Source: an uncultured Dorea sp.
Lineage (GTDB): Bacteria > Bacillota > Clostridia > Lachnospirales > Lachnospiraceae
Direction of reading: 5' to 3'
NCBI GenBank assembly: GCA_910586965.1
Contig: CAJUMF010000001.1
Location: 1 to 64,000 of the forward strand
DNA: 64,000 nucleotides
Part shown: in pieces, positions 17,566-25,058 of the stretch
Layout: every line of letters starts with the position of its first letter
How positions within the stretch are numbered: position 1 is the stretch's first letter
Notes under the pieces: model-generated
Told to the model about the DNA's origin: nothing
What the model saw: the letters and a program-made list of their open reading frames with translations, nothing else
Database searches by the model: none
Program-made: the position numbers and the translations under genes

Positions 17566-17758
17566 GCTCCGTGGGAAATATAATCCTGCGTCACCGCGCT
17601 CTCGCTCCGGAAAAAGCGTAGCAGGCACTAAGCTCGAAAAACACACCGCAAGGGTGAACTTTCACACTAGGCTCGAGAAGACCTCGCCAAGTGTTCAATG
17701 TTTCGCTAAGTGCTGACGCTTTTTAGGGGTTCCTTCAGGATTACACTTTCTCCGGAGC
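17566..17758. repeat. Palindromic 193-bp element with imperfect 21-bp terminal inverted repeats
   Basis: The left end (17566-17586) and the reverse complement of the right end (17738-17758) agree at 16 of 21 positions, both beginning GCTCCG and ending AATCC. Further in, AAAAAGCGT near 17610 on the left and its complement near 17718 on the right, together with CACTAAGC/GCTAAGTG, continue the pairing, so much of the element could fold on itself. It has no open frame. A MITE-like or dispersed structured repeat is the best guess. Confidence 0.5.
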
Positions 17759-18024
17759 TGGGAACTGAAATAATGCGAAAGGTAATATATTGTGTTGCAG
17801 CGTAGCGGGCGTGATTTTCTCCTGGACTTTTTTGGAAGGCTTTTCAGGCAGATGGAGTAAGTATGCGGCGCGGCAGTTTGCCGGTCTGCAGGGAAGGCAG
17901 TCGGGAGGGTTTAGATGTTTATATCGGCGTTCGTTATGCACACAGCGAAATACAGGCAATTGCGGAACTGGGGCTTGCCAGTGACGAATTGTGCGTCTTG
18001 TATGTTCCATAAGCAGACCTTAGG

Positions 18025-18078
18025 TTACCGTCGGTACTTAGCTGCCGTATTTTGGCAGCTTATGTACCGCTACGGTAA
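18025..18078. repeat. Long nested hairpin upstream of frdB
   Basis: Three perfect stems are nested: TTACCGT/ACGGTAA, CGGTAC/GTACCG and GCTGCC/GGCAGC, 19 base pairs in all with only small internal loops and a seven-base top loop. No T run follows on either strand, so it does not look like a simple terminator. It lies 117 bp before frdB. Confidence 0.7.
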
Positions 18079-18194
18079 ACTTGGAGCGGGAGCGTGTCTG
18101 CGTTGGAATATACAAGCCGCACAATGACCGGGGTAAACACCTAGGTTATGCAATCGCCTGAGTAGTAGAATATGATGAAAGGACATAAAATAGC

Positions 18195-18869
18195 ATGGAA
18201 AATATGGTAAATGTTTATTTTAGCGGTAAGAGGTACAGCGTTCCGGCAGACCTTACGATCATGACCGCGATGGAATACGCTGGCTATACATGGAAGAGGG
18301 GCTGCGGATGCCGCCATGGGTTCTGCGGCGCCTGTGCGACCGTTTACAGGATTAAAGGCAAGAATGAGTTAAAGACCTGTCTTGCCTGCCAGACCCAGGT
18401 GGAAGAGGGTATGTATGTGGCAAGCATCCCGTTTTTCCCGACGGACAAGAGGACTTACGAGATTGAGGATATCAAGCCGACCCAGCAGATCATGATGGAG
18501 CTTTATCCGGAAATCTATAGCTGCATCGGCTGCAATGCCTGCACGAAGGCGTGTACCCAGGACCTTAACGTGATGCAGTACATCGCTTACGCCCAGAGAG
18601 GCGAGTTTGAGAAATGTGCGGAGGAGTCCTTCGACTGTATCGGTTGCGGGTGCTGTACGGTAAGGTGTCCGGCAGGGATTTCCCATCCCCATGTAGGCGT
18701 GCTGGCAAGAAGGCTTACGGGAAAATATATCGCACCGGAGACAGAGCATCTTAAGAATCGCGTGGAAGAGATCAACAAGGGCGAGTTCGACGAGCTGATC
18801 GAGCAGATCATGCAGAAACCGATTACTGAGATGCAGGAACTTTATAATACGAGAGAGATTGAGAAATAA
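18195..18869 (+). CDS. frdB: Soluble fumarate reductase/succinate dehydrogenase iron-sulfur subunit
   Basis: A 224-residue protein. The first 70 residues form a plant-type ferredoxin fold with a cysteine set CGCRHGFCGAC near 37-47 and CLAC near 62; two four-cysteine motifs follow, CIGCNACTKAC near 110 and CIGCGCCTVRC near 148. This is the arrangement of FrdB/SdhB or TfrB without the CCG domains of archaeal thiol:fumarate reductase. No FrdC/D membrane anchor gene is present, so the enzyme is probably cytoplasmic. frdA starts 13 bp downstream. Confidence 0.85.
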   Translation: MENMVNVYFSGKRYSVPADLTIMTAMEYAGYTWKRGCGCRHGFCGACATVYRIKGKNELKTCLACQTQVEEGMYVASIPFFPTDKRTYEIEDIKPTQQIMMELYPEIYSCIGCNACTKACTQDLNVMQYIAYAQRGEFEKCAEESFDCIGCGCCTVRCPAGISHPHVGVLARRLTGKYIAPETEHLKNRVEEINKGEFDELIEQIMQKPITEMQELYNTREIEK

Positions 18870-18882
18870 GGAGGGCGTAACT

Positions 18883-20493
18883 ATGTATTCACCATATCCA
18901 GAGAATATGATGGAATCCATCAAAAAGGTAGAGGCGACAAGGGAAAAACGTATGTCCACAGAGCCAAGACGTCTGACTGCGGAGGAAAAAGACGCTCTCC
19001 TTAAGGATTTCCATCCGGATTACAACCCAGATGCTTTTGCGGAGATTAAAGTAGGGCCGAACAAGGGGCAGAAGGCTCCCATCGAGCTGGCGGAGATGCT
19101 CCACTCTACAAGCCGCATCGTGGATGAGGATATTGATATCACAAAAATTGACTATGATGTAGACGTGCTGGTCATCGGCGGCGGCGGAGCAGGGTCTTCC
19201 TGCGCCATCGAGGCTCACAATGCAGGGGCAAATGTCATGATCGTCACGAAACTGCGTATCGGCGATGCCAATACCATGATGGCAGAGGGCGGTATCCAGG
19301 CGGCGGACAAGGAGAATGACTCTCCGGTGCAGCATTACTTAGACTGCTTTGGCGGCGGACATTTTGCCGCAAGACCGGAGCTTGTGAAACGCCTTGTCAT
19401 GGAGGCTCCGGATGCCATCAAATGGCTGAATGAGCTGGGCGTGATGTTCGACAAGGACGAGGACGGACGCATGGTGACCACCCACGGCGGCGGCACATCC
19501 AGAAAGCGTATGCATGCATGTAAGGATTACTCCGGTGCGGAGATTATGCGTACCGTGAGAGACGAGGTGTTAAACCTTGGCATCCCGGTGATTGAGTTTA
19601 CCTCCGCGGTAGAGCTTTTGAAGGACGACAAAGGACAGGCGGCAGGAGCAATCCTCCTGAATATGGAAACAGGAGATTATTCCGTGGCAAGGGCGAAGAC
19701 GGTTGTCATCGCCACAGGCGGCGCGGGAAGGATGCACTATCAGGGATTCCCTACATCCAACCACTACGGCGCTACGGCAGACGGACTTGTGCTTGGCTAC
19801 CGGGCAGGGGTGCCGCTCCTTTATCAGGATTCCATCCAGTACCATCCGACAGGCGTGGCTCATCCGGTGCAGATTCAGGGCGCGCTCGTTACCGAGAAGG
19901 TGCGTTCCGTGGGCGCGCAGCTTGTAAACGCTGAGGGCGAGGCTTACATCCATCCCTTAGAGACCCGTGATGTCAACGCATCCGGCGTTATCCGCGAGTG
20001 CGAGGAAGGGCGCGGCGTAGAGGCGCCAAGCGGACAAAAGGGCGTATGGCTTGACACGCCGATGATTGAAATCTTAGGCGGAGAGGGTACCATCGAGAAG
20101 AGAATCCCGGCCATGTTCCGGATGTACATGAAATACGGCATCGACATGCGGAAAGTGCCGATCCTTATCTACCCAACCCTCCACTACCAGAACGGCGGAC
20201 TGGAGATTGACGGGGAAGGATTTACAAAGGCAATCCCAAATCTTTTGGCGGCAGGAGAGGTTGCGGGCGGAATCCACGGAAGGAACCGCCTCATGGGCAA
20301 TTCCCTTCTTGACGTCATCGTATTCGGGCGCAACGCCGGGAAGAAAGCGGCGGCGAAGGCAAAAGAGGTTGAGCTTGGCAGCATGAACCTTGACCATGTG
20401 GCAAGCTACGCGGAGGAGCTGAAGGGCGCGGCGCTCAACACAGAAGAAGTGTCACCGAAACTGCTCCCGAAATATGCCCGCCACGAGAGGTAA
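18883..20493 (+). CDS. frdA: Fumarate reductase-type flavoprotein subunit
   Basis: A 536-residue FAD enzyme that reduces fumarate to succinate (or the reverse). It has the dinucleotide loop VLVIGGGGAGSSCAIEA near residue 92, the flavin-attachment-like HGGGTSRKRMHA, QYHPTG, and the C-terminal AAGEVAGGIHGRNRLMGNSL. L-aspartate oxidase is less likely given the dedicated FrdB partner. About 85 residues precede the FAD motif, longer than classical FrdA. ATG at 18883 follows AAGGAGGG; an upstream in-frame start at 18859 overlaps frdB without a ribosome site. Together with fumAB it makes a malate/fumarate/succinate branch. Confidence 0.87.
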   Translation: MYSPYPENMMESIKKVEATREKRMSTEPRRLTAEEKDALLKDFHPDYNPDAFAEIKVGPNKGQKAPIELAEMLHSTSRIVDEDIDITKIDYDVDVLVIGGGGAGSSCAIEAHNAGANVMIVTKLRIGDANTMMAEGGIQAADKENDSPVQHYLDCFGGGHFAARPELVKRLVMEAPDAIKWLNELGVMFDKDEDGRMVTTHGGGTSRKRMHACKDYSGAEIMRTVRDEVLNLGIPVIEFTSAVELLKDDKGQAAGAILLNMETGDYSVARAKTVVIATGGAGRMHYQGFPTSNHYGATADGLVLGYRAGVPLLYQDSIQYHPTGVAHPVQIQGALVTEKVRSVGAQLVNAEGEAYIHPLETRDVNASGVIRECEEGRGVEAPSGQKGVWLDTPMIEILGGEGTIEKRIPAMFRMYMKYGIDMRKVPILIYPTLHYQNGGLEIDGEGFTKAIPNLLAAGEVAGGIHGRNRLMGNSLLDVIVFGRNAGKKAAAKAKEVELGSMNLDHVASYAEELKGAALNTEEVSPKLLPKYARHER

Positions 20494-20505
20494 GATTAGA
20501 AGTAA

Positions 20506-20552
20506 GATGCCGGGATTGCGGGAGCATGAAATGCGGAGCAATCCGCGGCATC
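20506..20552 (+). repeat. Dispersed hairpin repeat, copy B, in the frdA-fumA spacer
   Basis: GATGCC-G-GGATTGC pairs with GCAATCC-GC-GGCATC to make a long stem. Its last 34 bases (20519-20552) match the rsmD leader repeat at 7110-7143 at 30 of 34 positions. Inside is a smaller stem TGCGGA/TCCGCG capped by GCAA, a GNRA-type loop. A second short hairpin GGGGCAG/CTGCCCC follows at 20556-20576. Confidence 0.6.
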
Positions 20553-20609
20553 CTAGGGGCAGGATACCGTCTGCCCCAATAGAAAAAATAAAAACAGGAG
20601 AATAGGATT

Positions 20610-21452
20610 ATGCGTGAAATCGAAGTCAGTAAACTTACGGATGTAATTGAAAAGCTTTGTATCGCCGCAAATGAGCATCTTCCGGAGGACGTTAAGTGCG
20701 CCATCAAAAATTGCCGCGCATGTGAGGACGGGGAGATTGCGAAAGGAGTTCTCGATAACATTATCGAGAACTTCGAGATTGCGGATAACGAGTGCGTGCC
20801 AATCTGCCAGGATACCGGCATGGCATGTGTATTTTTGGAGATCGGGCAGGATGTGCACCTGACCGGCGGCGACCTTGCCGATGCGGTAAATGAAGGCGTC
20901 CGCCGCGGTTACGACAAAGGGTATCTTCGGAAATCTGTGGTGAAAGACCCGGTTCGCCGCGGCAATACCGGCGACAATACCCCGGCTATGCTCTACACGG
21001 AGATTGTTCCGGGCGAGCAGATCAAGGTAACGGTAGGCCCCAAGGGATTCGGCAGCGAGAATATGAGCCAGATCCGTATGTTCAAGCCGTCTCACGGCTT
21101 ACAGGGAATCAAAGACTTTATCCTTGAGGTTGTGGAGACTGCAGGCCCGAATCCGTGTCCACCTATGGTTGTGGGCGTGGGAATCGGTGGAACCTTTGAC
21201 AAGGCGGCGCTCTTAGCGAAGAAAGCGCTGATGCGTCCGATCGATACCGAGAACCCGGACCCGTTCTACGCTGACCTGGAAAAAGAGATGCTTGAGAAGG
21301 TCAACGAGCTTGGCATCGGACCTCAGGGATTCGGCGGAAAGACGACGGCAATTGGCCTGAATATCGAGACTCTGCCGACCCATATTGCAGGCATGCCATG
21401 TGCAGTCAACATCAACTGCCATGTGACGCGCCATAAAACGGAGGTGATTTAG
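20610..21452 (+). CDS. fumA: Class I fumarate hydratase, alpha subunit
   Basis: A 280-residue protein of the iron-sulfur fumarase/tartrate dehydratase alpha family, which interconverts malate and fumarate. Visible signatures are [17 protein letters not shown] near residue 65, the [14 protein letters not shown] block near 120 and [19 protein letters not shown] near 178; Cys in QDTG-flanking, in the middle and near NINCHVTRH ligate the [4Fe-4S] cluster. AGGAG precedes ATG. The beta subunit begins directly after its stop codon. Beside FrdAB it supplies fumarate from malate. Confidence 0.93.
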   Translation: MREIEVSKLTDVIEKLCIAANEHLPEDVKCAIKNCRACEDGEIAKGVLDNIIENFEIADNECVPICQDTGMACVFLEIGQDVHLTGGDLADAVNEGVRRGYDKGYLRKSVVKDPVRRGNTGDNTPAMLYTEIVPGEQIKVTVGPKGFGSENMSQIRMFKPSHGLQGIKDFILEVVETAGPNPCPPMVVGVGIGGTFDKAALLAKKALMRPIDTENPDPFYADLEKEMLEKVNELGIGPQGFGGKTTAIGLNIETLPTHIAGMPCAVNINCHVTRHKTEVI

Positions 21453-22016
21453 ATGGCAGCAAGAAAGATTACATTACCGCTCACTGAGGAGCTTGCAAAG
21501 ACACTTCACGCCGGGGACAGCGTTCTCGTAACCGGCACGATCTATACCTCCCGTGACGCAGGCCACAAGCGTATGTGCGAGGCTTTGGAGAAAGGGGAGG
21601 AGATTCCTTTTGACCCGAAGGATGCAACCATCTATTATGTAGGGCCGACACCGGCAAAGCCGGGGGCTGTCATCGGCTCCGCAGGCCCGACTACAAGCGG
21701 GCGCATGGATGCTTACGCGCCGACGATGATGTCTGTGGGCGCAAGGGGAATGATTGGAAAAGGCGCACGCCTTCCGGAAGTCATCGACGCCATGAAGAAA
21801 TACTCTGGCGTATACTTCGGAGCTATCGGCGGCGCAGGCGCGCTCCTTGCCAAATGCATCAAGAAGGCAGAGCTTATCGCGTATGAGGATTTGGGCGCGG
21901 AGGCTCTCAGAAAGCTTTACGTGGAGGATATGCCGCTTGTCGTCATCATCGACAGCGAGGGCAATAATCTGTACGAGAGCGGCCGGGCGGCTTATCTGGA
22001 GCAGAAAAAGGGATAG
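21453..22016 (+). CDS. fumB: Class I fumarate hydratase, beta subunit
   Basis: A 187-residue partner of the alpha subunit, with LHAGDSVLVTGTIYTSRDAGHKRM near the N-terminus (only part is diagnostic: the SRDAGH), YVGPTPAKPG, IGSAGPTTSGRMD near 70-85 and YFGAIGGAGALLAK near 125. Length and motifs are those of the FumA C-terminal domain encoded separately. The ATG directly follows the alpha stop codon, so the two are co-translated. Confidence 0.93.
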   Translation: MAARKITLPLTEELAKTLHAGDSVLVTGTIYTSRDAGHKRMCEALEKGEEIPFDPKDATIYYVGPTPAKPGAVIGSAGPTTSGRMDAYAPTMMSVGARGMIGKGARLPEVIDAMKKYSGVYFGAIGGAGALLAKCIKKAELIAYEDLGAEALRKLYVEDMPLVVIIDSEGNNLYESGRAAYLEQKKG

Positions 22017-22040
22017 AACTTAGAAGGGAGAACGTAAGAC

Positions 22041-23252
22041 ATGGAATTATTTGGAGGAATATTGGCAGTTAAGTCTGTAGTGTTTCTTACTTTCTCGGTC
22101 TTTGCGATTGCGGCCATCGGCTATGCAGTCGGGAAAATAACTATTAAAGGAATCAACTTAGGAACGGCGGGCGTGTTTATCATTGCGCTGCTCTACGGAT
22201 GCCTGCTCTACGGCAAGCTGTCAGGAAACCTTACGGTGGGGGAGGAGTCTTTTTCCACAGAGGCGCTGAAGATCGTGGAGAACATGGGGCTGATCTTTTT
22301 CGTGACCTCCGTCGGTTTCATTGCGGGGCCGAACTTTTTCGGCAACCTGAAACGGAATTTCAAGTCTTATGTTATGCTTGGGCTTGTGATTATCGCGGCG
22401 GCGGCGGGAACCTGTGTGGCATGTATTTTGATCGGCGCCGGCTTTACGAACCTTGACCATGAGGAATTCCGGGCAATCCTGGTGGGAATCCTCTCGGGAG
22501 CGCTCACGAGCACTCCGGCGTTCTCCGCGTCGAAGGCGGCGGTGGGTGCAGACCTTGAGGCTCTGGTGTCTGTGGGGTACGGTATTTCCTACCTGTTCGG
22601 CGTTGTGGGCGTGGTGCTGTTCGTGCAGATTGTTCCAAAGGTACTGAAAGCGAATATGAATGAAGAGGTGGAAAAGATTACCGCCAAGGACGGCACGGGA
22701 AGTAGGAAGAAAAACCTCATCCTTACGGAAGTGGACGAATTCGGGTTCATGGCATTTTCCCTGGCGTCCATCGTGGGAATCCTGATTGGAAGTATCAGCT
22801 ACATGAATTTCTCACTGACCACCACCGGCGGATGCCTCTTAACGGCGCTGGTATTCGGGCATTACGGGCATGTGGGGAAAATCTCCATCGTGCCGAAGAA
22901 TTCTACCCTTAAGATGCTGAGGGAATTAGGGCTTATGCTGTTCCTTATAGGTGCGGGAGTCTCCGGCGGGGCGAAGTTCGTGGAATATTTCGAGCCGGTA
23001 TATTTCCTCTACGGAGCAATCATGACCATCCTGCCGATGATTATCGGGTTTGTGGTGGCGAAGAATGTACTGAAACTGCCGCTGCTTAACAACTTGGGCT
23101 CCATCACCGGAGGCATGACAAGTACGCCGGCGCTGGGAACGCTTATCAATATGGCGGGGACGGAGGATATCGCGTCGGCCTACGCGGCGACGTATCCAAT
23201 CGCACTGATTGCGGTAGTGCTGGCATCGCAACTTATCATTATCTTCTGTTAG
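22041..23252 (+). CDS. Aspartate:alanine exchanger (AAE) family transporter, probable dicarboxylate/succinate exporter
   Basis: A 403-residue membrane protein with two homologous hydrophobic halves, each carrying a gate sequence: GALTSTPAFSASKAA in the first and GSITGGMTSTPALGTL in the second. These mark the AspT/YidE/YbjL duplication family. A short hydrophilic loop joins the halves and no RCK domain is present. The family includes AspT and the succinate exporter SucE of Corynebacterium. At the end of a fumarase/fumarate reductase run, succinate or fumarate/aspartate exchange is the natural guess, but substrate is not proved by sequence. Confidence 0.82.
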   Translation: MELFGGILAVKSVVFLTFSVFAIAAIGYAVGKITIKGINLGTAGVFIIALLYGCLLYGKLSGNLTVGEESFSTEALKIVENMGLIFFVTSVGFIAGPNFFGNLKRNFKSYVMLGLVIIAAAAGTCVACILIGAGFTNLDHEEFRAILVGILSGALTSTPAFSASKAAVGADLEALVSVGYGISYLFGVVGVVLFVQIVPKVLKANMNEEVEKITAKDGTGSRKKNLILTEVDEFGFMAFSLASIVGILIGSISYMNFSLTTTGGCLLTALVFGHYGHVGKISIVPKNSTLKMLRELGLMLFLIGAGVSGGAKFVEYFEPVYFLYGAIMTILPMIIGFVVAKNVLKLPLLNNLGSITGGMTSTPALGTLINMAGTEDIASAYAATYPIALIAVVLASQLIIIFC

Positions 23253-23565
23253 GATATTTTCGGTTACGGAAGGAATATCAGAAAAGAGACATCAGGAATG
23301 ACGGAGTATTCTGTTTTCAGGATGTCTCTTTTTTCGAGTCTTTTTGTGAAGGGTTATGCATTTGATTCTGAAAAAGAATTTGGTGTAATTCGCCCCGAAT
23401 CGTTACTGCGAGGGCGTGATAGTCTTTGAAATGCAACGAAATAAGCTGGCGGACTCCAATATGGATGTGGTACAATAAAGCCGACAATAAGAATTAGAGA
23501 ATCAGAGTTGCATGGAAAGTACGAAAGATTGCCAGGCGATAGCACAGGAAAGGAGGGCGGGAGCG
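23253..23565. other. 313-bp interval with a terminator and little else
   Basis: It holds the terminator at 23282-23334. The rest has no coding frame of note. TACAAT at about 23472 could be a -10 box for the small membrane gene downstream, but no convincing -35 box goes with it. Confidence 0.6.
23282..23334 (+). terminator. Intrinsic terminator of the frd-fum-transporter operon
   Basis: AGAGACATC pairs with GATGTCTCT; the stem is closed by a long 28-base loop and followed by a run of six Ts. It is the first strong terminator after the leader hairpin of ldh, so the redox block may be read as one or two long transcripts. Confidence 0.75.
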
Positions 23566-23877
23566 ATGAAAACAAATGAAGGCAGAAAAGCAAAGGCAGG
23601 AAAAGGATACCGCCCGGTCTGCATCTGGATAATGACAGTCGCATTGCACGGGGCAGTGTATCTGTCAGGGTGTTCATTGGCGGTGGTTGCTGCGGCAGCT
23701 ATTTACATTGTACTGCTGCTGGCAGTATTGATTGTGGGAGAAGTGAGGAAAAAGCCGGTGATTGAGTTCGAGAAACTGGTATTTATCGGAATCCTGCATT
23801 TAATCCTGCTGTTCCATGATGTGTTTTTATTTTTCTTTGGGCTGAGTCTTGAAACCGGAAATTTTCATGCGAGTTGA
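23566..23877 (+). CDS. Small membrane protein of unknown function
   Basis: A 103-residue protein with a basic N-terminus (MKTNEGRKAKAGKGYRP) and about three hydrophobic helices, the last being ILHLILLFHDVFLFFFG. I placed the start at ATG 23566 because GGAGGGCGGGAGC precedes it; the frame continues 18 codons further up. Its stop codon lies inside the first copy of a 49-bp direct repeat, so its last residues (FHAS) are encoded by the repeat. I cannot name a family. Confidence 0.55.
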   Translation: MKTNEGRKAKAGKGYRPVCIWIMTVALHGAVYLSGCSLAVVAAAAIYIVLLLAVLIVGEVRKKPVIEFEKLVFIGILHLILLFHDVFLFFFGLSLETGNFHAS

Positions 23878-23911
23878 CAGATATAAGGTGTTGAAGGATG
23901 CTGGGAGGTGT
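23863..23911 (+). repeat. 49-bp perfect direct repeat, left copy, bounding the DUF1016 cassette
   Basis: Identical over 49 bases to 25008-25056; the identity stops sharply on both sides. It runs from TTTCATGCGAGTTGACAG to GCTGGGAGGTGT and so contains the stop codon of the gene before it and the ribosome site of the gene after it. Confidence 0.95.
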
Positions 23912-23914
23912 TTC

Positions 23915-24991
23915 ATGGATAAACGCAAGCGAATGGGAAAGGATAAAGAAGGAGTGATTTTTCCAGTTGCTCCAAATCTTTCCGAAATGAGTGATAGTTA
24001 TTTGCAATTTATAGAAGAAATCAAGAAAGAAATTCAGAAACAGAGAGTTTCTGTTGTAATGAATGCCAATAGAAGTATGATTTCCCTGTATTGGAATATT
24101 GGCAGGGCTATTTTGAAAAAACAAGAGGAAGAGGGATGGGGCGCAAAAGTTATTGACCGTATGTCAAAGGATTTGAAAATTGCTTTTCCAGAAATGTCCG
24201 GATTTTCTCCGCGTAATATTAAGTATATGCGTAAATTCGCGCAGTGTTGGCTGGATGAGAAAATAGTGCAACGGGTCGTTGCACAAATACCGTGGCGGAC
24301 AAATATTGCTCTGATGGATAAATTAAAAACGCAAGAAGAACGCATATGGTATGCCGCTAAAACAATCGAAAATGGCTGGAGTAAAACAATACTTGAGCTA
24401 CAGATAGAAAGCAGATTAATGGAACGTGCCGGAAAAACCGTCAACAATTTTCCCGAGGCATTGCCACCACTTGATTCTGATATGGCGAATCAGATATTTA
24501 AAGATCCGTATCTGTTTGATTTTTTGGGAACCGATATGCCAAGACGTGAGGTAGAAATAGAACAGAAACTAACGGAACATATTCAAAGCTTTCTGTTAGA
24601 ATTGGGGCAAGGGTTTGCATTTGTTGGTCGGCAGGTTCATTTAGAGGTTGGAGGACAGGATTTTTATTTGGATATTTTGTTTTACCATTTGAAATTACGT
24701 TGCTATGTTGTGGTAGAATTGAAAGCCTGTGATTTTGAACCGGGATTTATCAGCCAGTTAAATATGTATCAGAATATAGTAAATGATATTTTGTGCCATT
24801 CTGATGATAAACCAACAATTGGACTTTTATTGGTTAAGGGTAAGAATAAAACTGTGGTAGAATATTCTTTGTCTGGTTATCAGAACCCGATTGGTGTAGC
24901 AGAATGGCAAAATCGACTTACGCAATCTTTGCCGGAGGAGCTGCAGAGCAGTCTGCCTTCTATCGAGGAAATAGAAAAAGAATTGGAATAA
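23915..24991 (+). CDS. DUF1016 (YhcG-type) PD-(D/E)XK nuclease domain protein
   Basis: A 358-residue protein. The N-terminal half is helical with ISLYWNIGRAI and FSPRNIKYMRKFAQCW, the DUF1016 N-domain; the C-terminal half has FLLELGQGFAFVGRQ, YLDILFYHLKLRCYVVVELK and KPTIGLLLVK, the YhcG PDDEXK nuclease with Asp and Glu-x-Lys in place. Such genes are common mobile companions of restriction loci. ATG at 23915 uses the ribosome site in the left 49-bp repeat. The gene is AT-richer than its neighbours and is exactly bracketed by the repeats, so it is probably a recent insertion. Confidence 0.88.
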   Translation: MDKRKRMGKDKEGVIFPVAPNLSEMSDSYLQFIEEIKKEIQKQRVSVVMNANRSMISLYWNIGRAILKKQEEEGWGAKVIDRMSKDLKIAFPEMSGFSPRNIKYMRKFAQCWLDEKIVQRVVAQIPWRTNIALMDKLKTQEERIWYAAKTIENGWSKTILELQIESRLMERAGKTVNNFPEALPPLDSDMANQIFKDPYLFDFLGTDMPRREVEIEQKLTEHIQSFLLELGQGFAFVGRQVHLEVGGQDFYLDILFYHLKLRCYVVVELKACDFEPGFISQLNMYQNIVNDILCHSDDKPTIGLLLVKGKNKTVVEYSLSGYQNPIGVAEWQNRLTQSLPEELQSSLPSIEEIEKELE

Positions 24992-25007
24992 CAGCAAAAT
25001 TGCCAGA

Positions 25008-25056
25008 TTTCATGCGAGTTGACAGATATAAGGTGTTGAAGGATGCTGGGAGGTGT
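25008..25056 (+). repeat. 49-bp perfect direct repeat, right copy
   Basis: Second copy of the repeat at 23863-23911, at a distance of 1145 bp. It supplies the ribosome site for the hydrolase that starts at 25059. Both genes after a repeat copy begin ATGGAT. Confidence 0.95.
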
Positions 25057-25058
25057 CT

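Larger units (their letters stand above)
17528..18194. other. 667-bp gene-free interval between flxA and frdB
   Basis: No intact gene lies here. The left third holds a palindromic repeat-like element (17566-17758) and the right third a long nested hairpin (18025-18078). Short coding-like fragments occur, for example VYIGVRYAHSEIQAIAEL near 17915 and IYKPHNDRGKHLGYAIA ending in TGA near 18145, but they are in broken frames and I cannot name a parent gene. The stretch is unusual because the genes on both sides are packed tightly. Confidence 0.7.

Noticed and set aside
17790..18127. Short open frames in the flxA-frdB gap as real genes
   Set aside because: They are 60-70 codons, have no good ribosome sites, are low in recognisable motifs and run across palindromes. 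They look like chance frames or remnants.
23863..25056. Insertion sequence around the DUF1016 gene
   Set aside because: There is no transposase, no terminal inverted repeat, and a 49-bp direct repeat is far longer than usual IS target duplications.
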